Below, piece after piece: positions 9,067-18,084 of a stretch of 64,000 nt of DNA. Source of the stretch: UBA2779 sp965232165 (lineage in GTDB: Bacteria; Spirochaetota; Spirochaetia; DSM-2461); assembly GCA_965232165.1 (NCBI GenBank), contig CBDDOY010000001.1:1178001-1242000 (forward strand), in the 5' to 3' direction. Each line of letters opens with the position of its first letter. Within the stretch, counting starts at the first letter, position 1. The notes under the pieces are model-generated. The model saw only the letters and a list, made by a program, of their open reading frames with translations, searched no databases and was not told where the DNA came from. The translations under genes were made by a program, and so were the position numbers.

Positions 9067-9167
9067 ATACCTTCGAGCCTCACACCGCATACCACCTCAG
9101 GACGGCGTTTCATCGGGCCTCCCAAAGGCTGCTCAGGGTTTTCAGGGCCGATTCGTCCATCTTTTCT

Positions 9168-9340
9168 CTCGCTTGATAAACCGCCGCACCCGCGAGTTTT
9201 CCAATTGTCTGGATGGGATTATGGCCGAAATGGATATTATTTCATCACGATTTGTACAGACCGTAGAGACGCACGGCCGTGCGTCTCTGCTATTTGGTGA
9301 TATTGAACATGTATTGTCAGTTGGCGTCCTCGACGAAATT
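9168..9340 (+). pseudogene. N-terminal remnant of a REP-associated tyrosine transposase (RAYT/Y1)
   Basis: The plus frame at 9180-9260 reads FQLSGWDYGRNGYYFITICT followed by DRR, which matches the conserved N-terminus of the TnpA-REP family (DYxxxGxYFVTICTxxRxHLFGxI). After the palindrome at 9253-9292 the next family residues, LFGDIEHV, appear in a different frame (9290-9313). The HUH motif and catalytic tyrosine that should follow are absent. The fragment is dead. Confidence 0.7.
9253..9292. repeat. Perfect hairpin of the RAYT-associated type
   Basis: AGAGACGCACGGCCGTGCGTCTCT is a 24-bp perfect palindrome (9264-9287). This GTAGAGACGCAC/GTGCGTCTCTAC palindrome type is a common dispersed hairpin in bacteria that carry RAYT genes. 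Here it interrupts the RAYT reading frame itself. Confidence 0.75.
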
Positions 9341-9643
9341 GACGGCTTATGCGGATGACAGGGCAGAATTGAACAGGCTGAGAGATCGGCTTAGGGAATT
9401 GAACAAAAAGATTAAACGCTATGGCACCGAATATGCGGCAGAACAGGCGAAGAATTCGATGGAGGAAGATGCCTGGGCCTTCCGGCAAGTTTGCCTCCGG
9501 GTTTGGGAATTTCTCTTTGGCCGCAAATTTCCTGTTTTCTCGCCTCTGAGCCGCCTGCGTTCGCTGCCGCCGCCATCCATGATGACGGATCCTCTCTATT
9601 CGCTTAAGCGCTCACTCCGGCTCAACTCCGTCTTTCTTGTTTG
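9341..9643. other. Intergenic, no confident gene
   Basis: A plus frame contains a short heptad-like stretch (DRAELNRLRDRLRELNKKIK, about 9358-9418), which would form a coiled coil, but the frame runs into the tRNA-Pro and has no ribosome-binding site or recognised domain. It is probably a fragment. Confidence 0.35.
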
Positions 9644-9717
9644 TCGGGCTGGGCGGATTTGAACCGCCGACCCCATGTCCCCCAGACATGTACGCTAAAC
9701 CCCTGCGCTACAGCCCG
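9644..9717 (-). tRNA. tRNA-Pro (anticodon GGG)
   Basis: On the minus strand the sequence folds with acceptor CGGGCTG/CAGCCCG, a D-arm containing AGCGCAGGGGTTTAGCG, anticodon arm CATGT-CTGGGGG-ACATG giving GGG, and T-arm GGCGGTTCAAATCCGCC. The discriminator is A and no CCA is encoded (the genome continues CAA). Confidence 0.93.
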
Positions 9718-9924
9718 AAATATAGTAATTGCAGACGGAGAGTATATGTGCTTCTTAAGCAGGGTGTCAATACTTGCGCATTGTCTCATAATCGATTTAA
9801 CCGAAGTCTTGGGGGACATAATGAGGAAAAGCTAACAAAGTTATTGATCCTTATTGAATCATATCGAAGAACAGCCTATAATAGTGAAAATATTATCTAC
9901 TTACACCATAAGGAGGGATAAGAG

Positions 9925-10992
9925 ATGCCGAGACTCAATGCGGAAACTATTTCGAAGATTTCCTACGAACTGCTATGCGCAGGAGGGACATTGCCCGGCC
10001 ATGCCCGGATAGTCGCTGATCACCTGGCCGATTCTAATCTCGTGGGACACGATTCCCATGGGTTCATTCGTATCGTTGAATACATGGACACCTTGAAAAG
10101 AGGTGATGTGGACCCCGCCGCACAGCCAGCCGTTGTTCTTGATAACAAAGCCATCGCGAAGATTGATGGAAACAACACCTTTGGGCAGGTCGTGTTTTCT
10201 AAGGCGCAGCAGCTTGCAGTCGAAAAAGCCCGCCAATATGGTTTGGGGATGGTAACGATGAGGAACCATAGTCACACGGGACGCTTGGGTCATTATGCGG
10301 AAAAGGCTGCCGGAAGCGGTATGGCCGCAATTATGTGGACAGGTCTTCTGAATACGGACAACAAGGCCGACAGCGCCCCGTTCGGCGGCTATGCAGCCAG
10401 GTTGGGCACTAATCCCATCGCCATGTCTTTCCCCTTATCCTCTGGCGAAGCAGTATTACTCGATTTTGCCACGACGATAGCCGCAGAAGGAAAAATCAGG
10501 GTGTTTAGGGCTAAGGGGCAGAACTTACCGGATAAATGGATTCTTGACAAGAATGGCAAGCCCAGTGACGTTCCCGATGATTTTTATGACAATGGCTCAA
10601 TCCTGCCTATGGGCGGATTAACCGGCGGACACAAAGGATATGCCCTCTCATTCATGGCCGCCCTATTTGGCGGAATTCTTGCTCAACTGGAATTATCCTC
10701 TCAGGGCGGTGTTCCTGAAAAATGGTATGGCTCAAGCATTCTTGCCATTGATCTCCAGGCATACGCTCCCATGAGTGCAATTCATGAACAAGTGGAAGGC
10801 GCCATACAAGCGGTAAAGAGTTCTCCTACCGTCGAAGGGGTAAAGGATATACTGTATCCAGGAGAAATTGAGTCTAGGGTCCGTCGCCAGCGACAGAAAG
10901 AAGGCATAGAAATCGAAGACAAGACTTGGGGCAAAGTCGTCGAACTGGCTGCTGAATATAACCTAAAGGAAAAATTAGATAGCTGGAAATAG
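9925..10992 (+). CDS. Malate/L-lactate dehydrogenase family oxidoreductase (Ldh2 type)
   Basis: The 355 residues match the type-2 malate/lactate dehydrogenase family, NAD(P)H-dependent enzymes that reduce 2-oxo acids such as pyruvate, oxaloacetate, ureidoglycolate or 2,3-diketogulonate. Family landmarks are HDSHGFIR (about residues 42-49, catalytic His), GLGMVTMRNHSHTGRLGHYA (about 109-128), FGGYAARLGTNPIAM and GGLTGGHKGYALSF. The start has a strong ribosome-binding site (AAGGAGGGATAAGAG). It is the first gene of a run with a NeuB-like synthase and a HAD-like protein, suggesting that it prepares or removes an oxo-acid related to that pathway; this role is inferred. Confidence 0.9.
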   Translation: MPRLNAETISKISYELLCAGGTLPGHARIVADHLADSNLVGHDSHGFIRIVEYMDTLKRGDVDPAAQPAVVLDNKAIAKIDGNNTFGQVVFSKAQQLAVEKARQYGLGMVTMRNHSHTGRLGHYAEKAAGSGMAAIMWTGLLNTDNKADSAPFGGYAARLGTNPIAMSFPLSSGEAVLLDFATTIAAEGKIRVFRAKGQNLPDKWILDKNGKPSDVPDDFYDNGSILPMGGLTGGHKGYALSFMAALFGGILAQLELSSQGGVPEKWYGSSILAIDLQAYAPMSAIHEQVEGAIQAVKSSPTVEGVKDILYPGEIESRVRRQRQKEGIEIEDKTWGKVVELAAEYNLKEKLDSWK

Positions 10993-11012
10993 CATATTGA
11001 TGAAAGGGTAAT

Positions 11013-12071
11013 ATGATTTTCAAATGTACCAATGAAACCTATATCATCGCGGAAATTGGTCAGAATCATAATGGTGAAGTTGGGATATGCAAAGCCCTGA
11101 TCGATCAATTGGCCGAACCTTTATATGATAGCGCCAGCGGCAGCCGCCTCAATTCGATCAATGCAGTGAAGCTTATCAAAAGGGATTTAGACGAAGAGCT
11201 AAGTGCCGAGATGAAGAATAGTCCCTACGATTCAATCCACTCATTTGGCAAGACCTTTGGAGAGCACAGGCGGTTTCTGGAACTATCATATAAAGAGCAC
11301 TGTGAGATTTCCGATTATGCGCATAGCAAAGGGCTTGATTTCATCGATACACTTTGTTCGCCGAAAACAGCCGATTTGCTCGACATGACCAAAATTGACA
11401 GGGTCAAAATAGCATCAAGGGATATATGCAACATCCCCCTGCTGAAAAGGATAGCCAGAAATAATACTGATGTCATTTTATCAATCGGTATGGCTGGTGA
11501 GGAAGAGCTGTCAACCGCTCTGGATATAGTCGATACGGGCGGGAATAGAATTAGCATTTTACATTGCCTATCCCAATATCCCGCTTGTTTCGACAGATTG
11601 AACCTCAACTCCATCCAGGAACTGAAAGATAGATTTGGAAAACGTTGCACAATAGGATATTCAGACCATTCGCTGGGGATTCACATCCCTTTAGCGGCTG
11701 TTGCCATGGGGGCCGAAATCATAGAGAAACATGTCACCCTCGATAAAACCATGAAGGGAACCGATCAGGCATGTTCCGCCGAATCTCAAGAAATGCGGCA
11801 GCTCGTACACGATATCCGAACTCTCGAAAAGGCTTTCGGCACTCATGCCATTTTCAGAGACGAAGTTACTACGGCAGCCTCCGTCAAACTTGGACGCTCC
11901 CTTGCCTCCAAAGTGGATATGCACCGAGGTGATATCATACGGGAAAGCGACATACATATGATTAGCCCCGGTAATGGATTGAAGTGGAATATGATGCAGA
12001 GCATAGTTGGAAGAACGCTTATAAAAGATATTCCAATGAACACATTGATAGATATGGAGAGTCTTCAATGA
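11013..12071 (+). CDS. N-acetylneuraminate synthase family protein (NeuB-like) with SAF domain
   Basis: NeuB-family enzymes condense phosphoenolpyruvate with an acetamido-sugar to form sialic-acid-like nonulosonates. The TIM-barrel signature appears in order: YIIAEIGQNHNGEVG (residues about 9-23), AVKLIKRD, DFIDTLCSP, KIASRDICNIPLLKRIA, ILHCLSQYPA, GYSDHSLGI and EIIEKHVTLDKTMKGTD. The C-terminal SAF domain (about 290-352) closes over the active site. The family usually has KxQ at the K-x-R position, so the substrate may differ from sialic acid. Its TGA overlaps the ATG of the next gene, so the two are translationally coupled. Confidence 0.9.
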   Translation: MIFKCTNETYIIAEIGQNHNGEVGICKALIDQLAEPLYDSASGSRLNSINAVKLIKRDLDEELSAEMKNSPYDSIHSFGKTFGEHRRFLELSYKEHCEISDYAHSKGLDFIDTLCSPKTADLLDMTKIDRVKIASRDICNIPLLKRIARNNTDVILSIGMAGEEELSTALDIVDTGGNRISILHCLSQYPACFDRLNLNSIQELKDRFGKRCTIGYSDHSLGIHIPLAAVAMGAEIIEKHVTLDKTMKGTDQACSAESQEMRQLVHDIRTLEKAFGTHAIFRDEVTTAASVKLGRSLASKVDMHRGDIIRESDIHMISPGNGLKWNMMQSIVGRTLIKDIPMNTLIDMESLQ

Positions 12072-12358
12072 AAATCTACGTAGATATTGATAACACTATC
12101 TGCTCTCAGATTGGGGAAAAATACAGCCAAGCGAAACCCTGGCCTGCGAACATTGCCAAGATCAACAAACTCTACGATGAGGGGCATTATATAAAATACT
12201 GGACCGCCCGTGGTTCCGGCAGCGGCATTGACTGGTACAGCCTAACCAAGAAACAACTGGAACAATGGAATTGCAAGTATCATGAACTCAGTACAGGGGA
12301 AAAACCATATTATGACTTATTGATCTGTGATAAGTCTAAACGGATTGAGGAAATATAG
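12068..12358 (+). CDS. Small HAD-like phosphatase family protein
   Basis: The 96-residue protein starts MKIYVDIDNTICSQ, with the HAD motif I D-x-D-x-T; YWTARGSG is motif II-like and KPYYDLLICDKS near the end is motif IV-like. Very short HAD proteins of this kind occur in nonulosonate and capsule clusters, where they may dephosphorylate a sugar 9-phosphate or similar intermediate. The true start is the ATG at 12068 overlapping the neuB-like stop (ATGA). A family A MITE begins exactly at the last base of the stop codon; without it the sequence would also have read TAG, so the protein is unchanged. Confidence 0.8.
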   Translation: MKIYVDIDNTICSQIGEKYSQAKPWPANIAKINKLYDEGHYIKYWTARGSGSGIDWYSLTKKQLEQWNCKYHELSTGEKPYYDLLICDKSKRIEEI

Positions 12359-12518
12359 GGCACCTCTAAAAAACCGCTTTTGGAATTTGACGCAGCTATT
12401 TTTCTTCGGTACAAGGCGGCAAAAGCGCAGGCGTAACAGGGTTACGTGAGCATTTTGGTAACGCAGTAGCGGGGGAAAAAAGCAAGCCAAAAACGGAATG
12501 GGTTTTTTAGAGGCGCCC
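12358..12518 (-). repeat. MITE family A, variant copy 3, TATA target duplication
   Basis: Ends GGGCACCTCTAAAAAACCGC and TTTTTTAGAGGCGCCC, flanked by TATA at 12354-12357 and 12519-12522. The body is a diverged subtype in the opposite orientation to the copies at 2931 and 5670 (GGAATTTGACGCAGC corresponds to the complement of their right half). Confidence 0.88.
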
Positions 12519-12942
12519 TATAGACAGAGTCTGCCCCCTGAAGTCAAGAATTCAATTTATCACGCATCATCTGGGTCCAGGATGCCGAAAATCAGAACCG
12601 CACTTTTTTACTCAGGGATCAAATTTATTCTTTCATAGCCGTGAAGATATCATTGTCATGGAAATTGACCGCCATCTCGAGGCCGATGGATCTTCTATCG
12701 GGGATGAAGGCTTTAGATCAGTTGATACCGCCTCGTCAGCCTGCGAACTGCTAGGCCGATTTGCACTGAGCCTGTCAAGAAGGCGCAAGCGTCTCAAGAA
12801 ATTTCAAATTGAAGAATTCTTCACACAAGTTGTTTTTACGGCCATCTTGCTGGAATATCCGGTTCAAGCATCCTCAAAGTGACGGATCGTCCTGTCGGAA
12901 ATTGTGATTGTGGCGATTAGCAATTCGTTTTATTATTCAATC
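12519..12942. other. Intergenic, no confident gene
   Basis: A 74-codon frame (12658-12882) has no recognised domain and no good ribosome-binding site. The region precedes the ATPase operon and presumably holds its promoter, but I could not identify one. Confidence 0.4.
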
Positions 12943-14289
12943 ATGAACACGAATACTGCCCCAAAACCTGCCGATGTCTTAAAACAAATCAAGCGGGTTT
13001 GCACCCCTAAGCCATTGGAAGGAGACAATCTTAAGAAGTTTTTTGTTGAAACCGATGCCTCCCGCGATCCTCACCAGAAAACTCGTGAGCGAATGTCAGA
13101 TGCCTTACAAGAAGGCCAATATGTACGGCTGCTCTTCTGCGGGCACAGGGGCTGCGGGAAATCGACCGAGCTTAATAAGTTTCTCGCCGAGCATACCGGC
13201 GAGTACCTGACAGTGCAGTTCTCGGTTCAGAAGGAGATGGCTCCCGTTAGCATCAATGCCGAAGACCTCCTGCTGGTTATGACGGAACGGGCCCTGAAAG
13301 CGGCGAATGATGCTGCGCTCAATATGGATGACACCAACCTAAAACCAGTCCTGGAGTACTTCGAAAGGACCATCTCAAGGAGAACTGACGGTTCCCGTGC
13401 CGCTGTAGCGGCGAAGGCGGGCATCGGCGGTTCAGTGTTCTTTAAGCTCGTAGATATATTCGCAACGGCTTCAGCCGAAGCTAAGTACGAATCTCAAAGT
13501 GAAACGACAACTATCGCCGAACTGCGGAAGCGGCCGGCAGATCTCCTCACAAATGTCAACGGAGTCCTCGAAGAGATTCAGGCAAAGCTTAAGAAGCAAG
13601 AGAAGCGCCTTCTGTTCATCGTGGAAGACTTGGACAAACTGGACATTGAACAGGCCCGAAATCTATTCATGAAGAACGTCTCTCTGCTTACCGGGATACA
13701 CGGCAGTATTATCTATACCATCCCCATCTTCCTTTTCCATTCCCCTGATGCCGGAGAATTCATGCACCATTTCGATGCCGTGATTAACCAACGGATGATC
13801 CAGGTAATTGATCCGCCAGACAGGCGAGGCAGTGGCTTTGAAGTGGTTAAGGAAATTGTTCTGGGGAGGATGGAAACAAGCTGGATAGAGGATGCTGCGC
13901 TGGATCGGCTCGTGCAAAATACGGCTGGAGTTCTGCGTCATGTGTTCGACGTTCTCCACTATGCCGCAAGCAAGTCAAACGCGTCCATTCCACTCGGTGC
14001 AGATGACATTGACTATGGCCTTAACCAGCTAAGCCAGGTTATCTGGCCGCAGATTAGCCTTCCTTACAAGCCCTTGGAAAACGGCCCTAAATCCCGCGAT
14101 GAACTGATAGATCGGTTAGTGCAGTATGCCATGAAACAGATGAATGGAGAAAAGCCCCCTCCAGTATCCGATCCTGTAACACAGTTGCTGCTCAAATCCT
14201 GTTCCATGGTGGAGTACAATGGGGAAGGCTGGTTCGGTGTTCATCCGCTTGTGGTATCGTATCTCAAGAGGCTGGGCAAATTGAGCTGA
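12943..14289 (+). CDS. STAND-like P-loop ATPase (AAA_16 type)
   Basis: The protein is about 448 residues from the ATG at 12943; a GTG at 12904 would add 13 residues. Walker A is GHRGCGKST (67-75) and Walker B is RLLFIVEDLDK (about 222-232). The C-terminal part (VHPLVVSYLKRLGK) looks like a winged-helix tail. The domain order resembles STAND-type signal ATPases that sense a ligand through a partner or a repeat domain. Two bases separate it from the TPR gene, so they form an operon. The neighbouring repeats suggest a sensing pair, possibly in conflict or stress response; no effector domain is recognisable. Confidence 0.8.
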   Translation: MNTNTAPKPADVLKQIKRVCTPKPLEGDNLKKFFVETDASRDPHQKTRERMSDALQEGQYVRLLFCGHRGCGKSTELNKFLAEHTGEYLTVQFSVQKEMAPVSINAEDLLLVMTERALKAANDAALNMDDTNLKPVLEYFERTISRRTDGSRAAVAAKAGIGGSVFFKLVDIFATASAEAKYESQSETTTIAELRKRPADLLTNVNGVLEEIQAKLKKQEKRLLFIVEDLDKLDIEQARNLFMKNVSLLTGIHGSIIYTIPIFLFHSPDAGEFMHHFDAVINQRMIQVIDPPDRRGSGFEVVKEIVLGRMETSWIEDAALDRLVQNTAGVLRHVFDVLHYAASKSNASIPLGADDIDYGLNQLSQVIWPQISLPYKPLENGPKSRDELIDRLVQYAMKQMNGEKPPPVSDPVTQLLLKSCSMVEYNGEGWFGVHPLVVSYLKRLGKLS

Positions 14290-14291
14290 TT

Positions 14292-16254
14292 ATGCCTGAA
14301 GATAGGCGAGGCACTCTGTTCAATGCCGTACGGCAGGCTGTGGCAACGCTTACGGCGGTTGAAATTGACACCGAACAGGATGCACGTGAACTTATAGACA
14401 CGTTGATCGGCGAACTGGGCCCCCGGCCTAATTCTCTCATAGAGATGAAATGCAGGGATGAGGAGGAAGCCCGTTGCCTATTGAAGAAGGCCGGAGAAGA
14501 AACGGCTGATTGGCCTCCTGAACAAGGTGTGCTTTTCTTTCTCGATTTGCCGGATAAGACTGTCCCCGAACAGACTGAACAGACTATAGAGGGAAGGATT
14601 GCTTTCTGGAAGGCGATGAACTTGCAGCGGGAAGGATGGGGCGCCCTCGACTGTCATGTAATCTTCTTCCTCTTAACCGGTGAACATGGCAGCTTCAATC
14701 TGCTGCTCACCGTAGCCGATCACCTGGCTGACTGGGTGCCCTTGAAGCTCCCTCGGCTGGGTAATGCACATTCGGCTTCGAGAGGTCTATCCCAGTCGGA
14801 GATGCCTACACTTCTCTCCGGCCGCATCTCTCCTGAGGTTGCGCGGGACAGGCTGAAAATTCTGGAGAGACGCTTGGAGACCGAACTTGCCGAAGACCGG
14901 CCGGACAGTCGAATCCTTGTGCAAAGGTATTATTTACCGATGCTGGAGATGGCCTTAGCCCTCGACGATCTCAATTATTCCAAGGCATTGAGGGCAAGGG
15001 TGGAAGAGGGGGACCGTATTCCCATCCCTGAAAGCTATCGGCCCAAATGGTGGACCATGTCTTTTAGCCTCGACCTGCGACTACGAAATCTGGCGGCCGC
15101 TGAAGAAATAGCCCGTACCATGTTGGACTGGGCCAGCAGCCATAAGGTTTTATCCCTGCAAGGCCGGGCTTTTCATTACCTGGGCATGATCGCCCAGGAG
15201 CAGCGGGATTTTACCTCGGCGGAGAACTGGTACAGAAAATCCCTGGCGATAGAAGAGAAACAGGGCCACGAATACGGAGCGGCACTTACCTATCATCAGT
15301 TGGGCATGATCGCCCAGGAGCAGCGGGATTTTGCCTCGGCGGAGAACTGGTACAGAAAATCCCTGGCGATAAACAGAGAAACAGGGCCACGAATACGGAG
15401 CGGCAGGCACCTATCATCAGTTGGGCATGATCGCCCAGGAGCAGCGGGATTTTGCCTCGGCGGAGAACTGGTACAGAAAATCCCTGGCGATAAAAGAGAA
15501 ACAGGGCCACGAATACGGAGCGGCAGGCACCTATCATCAGTTGGGCATGATCGCCCAGGAGCAGCGGGATTTTGCCTCGGCGGAGAACTGGTACAGAAAA
15601 TCCCTGGCGATAACAGAGAAACAGGACCACGAATACGGAGCGGCAGGCACCTATCATCAGTTGGGCATGATCGCCCAGGAGCAGCGGGATTTTGCCTCGG
15701 CGGAGAACTGGTACAGAAAATCCCTGGCGATAGAAGAGAAACAGGGCGACGAATACGGAGCGGCAGGCACCTATCATCAGTTGGGCATGATCGCCCAGGA
15801 GCAGCGGGATTTTGCCTCGGCGGAGAACTGGTACAGAAAATCCCTGGCGACAACAGAGAAACAGGGCGACGAATACGGAGCGGCAATCACCTATCATCAG
15901 TTGGGCATGATCGCCCAGGAGCAGCGGGATTTTGCCTCGGCGGAGAACTGGTACAGAAAATCCCTGGCGATAAAAGAGAAACAGGGCCACGAATACGGAG
16001 CGGCACTTACCAATTCTCAATTGGGTGTGATGAGCCGGACACTCGGTGATTTTGAAATAGCCGGCGGCCTCTTCCTAACAGGAATAGAGAAGTTCATTGC
16101 CTGTAGTGATAGCTATATGGCGAACAACGCTATGGACGAATTTCAGGAGACGATGAAGCAGGCACCGGAACAGATAAGGGAAAAACTGCGAAGGCTATGT
16201 ATTGAACGCGGCCTTGAAGAAGTATTGCACAGTAGTGAAGAGGATAGCGGATGA
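14292..16254 (+). pseudogene. TPR-repeat protein, partner of the ATPase, with a +1 frameshift
   Basis: The first 290 or so residues (MPEDRRGTLFNAVRQAV...) form an acidic domain with LREGWGALDCHVIFFLL-like text that I do not assign to a family. From about 15125 tetratricopeptide repeats follow: seven 40-residue units reading YHQLGMIAQEQRDFASAENW then YRKSLAI. One extra A in repeat 2 (AAA at 15371-15373; the other units have one A fewer) throws the rest out of frame. The wrong frame stays open to 16049 because the unit is a multiple of 3. The right frame continues to 16254 and ends in a capping helix region (KLRRLCIERGLEEVLHSSEE). It may be a pseudogene, a phase-variable gene or an assembly error. 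Confidence 0.75.
15180..16020 (+). repeat. Seven tandem 120-bp TPR-coding repeats
   Basis: Units begin at 15180, 15300, 15421, 15541, 15661, 15781 and 15901, each with GGGCATGATCGCCCAGGAGC near its start. Unit 2 is 121 bp. Units differ by only a few bases, mainly in the LAI-x-EKQ codons, so they expanded or were homogenised recently. A degenerate eighth unit follows at 16021. Confidence 0.95.
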
Positions 16255-16764
16255 ACAGTTCCGGCTGAATTTCATCATAACGCAGTCCAATGAGCAGGCG
16301 GCGCTCCTGGGGATTGCAGGGATGCCGAAGGCGGCCGCCAAGGGCAGGCGGTGTGCGTATTCTGCACGTAAACAGGCCCGCCGCTGCGGACAAAGCCCCG
16401 GCCCCGGACCGCAAGGCCGGAGTATCGCCAAAAATACTGACAACTGACAATGATAAACATGCCGGTGGATCAGAATTCACGTTGAACAAGGTCCATGAAG
16501 CGGCTTGGGCATCTGATTCCCCTTGAATACCGTTAGAGAGTTGCTTCAATTCCTTGAATTCAGGTGTTTTCCCTATGTTTCTGCGCCATGGGAGGGTGAA
16601 GAAGTTATAATTGCGGATTCTTGGTGATTTTGATGAACTTGGGTTAGGGTGCATGAGCCCCTTCCTCTCGGCGGGAGCTGGCCTTAGCGGCAGAAGCCGT
16701 GTTGATGCCGAGAAGGAAGGGATTTTTCTATCACTGAACAGGGTGGTGCGCTAAGAAGAAATCT
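16255..16764. other. Intergenic region with a large stem-loop
   Basis: No gene is supported between the TPR gene and the convergent adenosine deaminase gene; open frames on both strands overlap and lack domains. The notable item is an inverted repeat at 16658-16720. Confidence 0.45.
16658..16720 (+). terminator. Possible terminator or structured stem-loop
   Basis: CCCCTTCCTCTCGGC (16658-16672) can pair imperfectly with GCCGAGAAGGAAGGG (16706-16720), followed by ATTTTTCT. It lies after the plus-strand TPR gene and the minus-strand deaminase gene, where a terminator is expected. The loop is long (33 nt), so another structured role is possible. Confidence 0.4.
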
Positions 16765-17841
16765 CTAAGTTTCTAAGTGTTTCTGAAAATCCTTCATGGC
16801 GTGAAGATATTCTTTTTTCAGGGCTGTTTTTTCTTTGTCAGTTAAGAAAGTTGATTCTATTGAATTCAGATTTGATTGAATGAGTGTACCGTAGTTCCAG
16901 CCGAACGCAGCCGTTTTGAGATAATCATCGGTCAAGTCAGAATCCTGTATGGTTGGATCATCCGATGCTATCGTGATAGGCACGCCGGATGCAGAGAGGG
17001 CTTTCATAGGGTGAGTAACCTCATCTATCCAAGCTCCGGTCTGGTAGTTGCTGGTTATGCATTGAGCCAGGAATATACGTTTATCCCTGAGAACCTTCTG
17101 GAGTGCAGGATCATGAATGGCCGATACGCCATGTCCAATGCGATCCGCATGCAACTGCTTTATTGAAGTCCAAATATTTTGTGAGGCCATGATTTCCCCG
17201 GCGTGAATGTCGATACGGAACAAGCCGTCTTTTTTGACATAGTCAAAAAAATCTGTAAACAGTTCGGGAGGGTAGTTAAGTTCATCACCGGCAAGGTCTA
17301 TGCCGACGACTCGCCCGAGATCTGTATTTTGAAGATATTTATAGGTGTCAATCATTTCTTCAGAGGTCTGTATGCCCCTGTTGAAGGTCAGGAGGTATCG
17401 GATCTGCATCCCTATCTCATTTGCGGCCTTATCACTGGTTTCGATAATAGTTCGGGTTACATCACAGGGATCCAGTCCCGTAAGTTCGGTGAAATGAAGA
17501 GGGTTGAAACGCAGCTCTATATAGAAAAGATTCTCTTCTGCGAATGATTTCACAGAATCAGAAGTGATAGATTCAATATCTCCAAGGCTCTTGTACCAAA
17601 ATTTCTTAAATTTGCTGAGAAATAGAAGGAAATCGGGTTTGTGGTTTTTTGGAAACTGAAAAGTTCTTTTGAAAGAATCCAAATCTGAAGGGACATCCAA
17701 TTCATTCTTTTTAGCCATTTTGAACAAAGATTCAATCGGATAAGTCCCCTCTAAATGACGATGGACTTCGATTTTTGGCATTTTTAACAAGATATCGCGA
17801 TCAAGTGGTCTGGCTGCAGATTTTGGCTTATTCGAATTCAT
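16765..17841 (-). CDS. add: Adenosine deaminase
   Basis: The enzyme deaminates (deoxy)adenosine to inosine in purine salvage; the 358 residues fit the bacterial family. Zinc and catalytic residues are visible: the H-x-H pair in VHRHLEG (about 26-32), IHAGE (about 215-219, zinc His and catalytic Glu), RIGHG (about 238-242) and ASDDP (about 295-299, catalytic Asp pair). Adenine deaminases share these motifs, so a wider purine role is possible. A GGGGAAAGGG stretch lies shortly upstream of the ATG. The gene stands alone between repeats. Confidence 0.92.
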   Translation of the reverse strand: MNSNKPKSAARPLDRDILLKMPKIEVHRHLEGTYPIESLFKMAKKNELDVPSDLDSFKRTFQFPKNHKPDFLLFLSKFKKFWYKSLGDIESITSDSVKSFAEENLFYIELRFNPLHFTELTGLDPCDVTRTIIETSDKAANEIGMQIRYLLTFNRGIQTSEEMIDTYKYLQNTDLGRVVGIDLAGDELNYPPELFTDFFDYVKKDGLFRIDIHAGEIMASQNIWTSIKQLHADRIGHGVSAIHDPALQKVLRDKRIFLAQCITSNYQTGAWIDEVTHPMKALSASGVPITIASDDPTIQDSDLTDDYLKTAAFGWNYGTLIQSNLNSIESTFLTDKEKTALKKEYLHAMKDFQKHLET

Positions 17842-18084
17842 TCATGATACCCTTTCCCCTCTTCAATTCTCGTCCTGTTACATCGTTAGCATTAATGCTC
17901 ATTGGTTCTTTCATCAGTTTATCACGGAATTCACTAGAAGGCAAGCCAAGCAATGAACTATTAGGACATCGCTATGAAATCCATTTTGATTCGGCCCTGA
18001 TTTTTCAATTTCTAGCGGTGCCGCTGGGGGGTGTTGAGATAGAAGTATTTCTAATGAACTACAGCTTTCGATAATCTCAATATA

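Larger units (their letters stand above)
8732..9160. other. Intergenic, repeat remnants
   Basis: No gene is supported. At 8986-9015 there is one end of family A (GGGCACCTCTAAGAAACAGC), without the other end. Family C copy 2 follows at 9024-9066 (GTGTTCCCCGCCCTGTCAAA). The rest looks like eroded sequence. Confidence 0.5.

Noticed and set aside
12658..12882. 74-codon frame before the ATPase gene
   Set aside because: No ribosome-binding site, domain or conserved feature is visible.
15286..16020. Long minus-strand frames (244 and 196 codons) across the TPR repeats
   Set aside because: They are open only because the 120-bp unit is a multiple of 3 and has no stop in those frames; the forward frame has clear TPR residues and no minus-strand domain exists.
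15180..16020. Tandem direct repeats as a CRISPR array
   Set aside because: Units are 120 bp, nearly identical throughout and coding. There are no short repeats with unique spacers. The same holds for 23806-23940.
15374..16049. Plus-strand frame NRETGPRIRSGRHLSSVGHD repeated, continuing the TPR gene
   Set aside because: This is the shifted frame after the extra A. The original frame shows the TPR pattern and continues to 16254.
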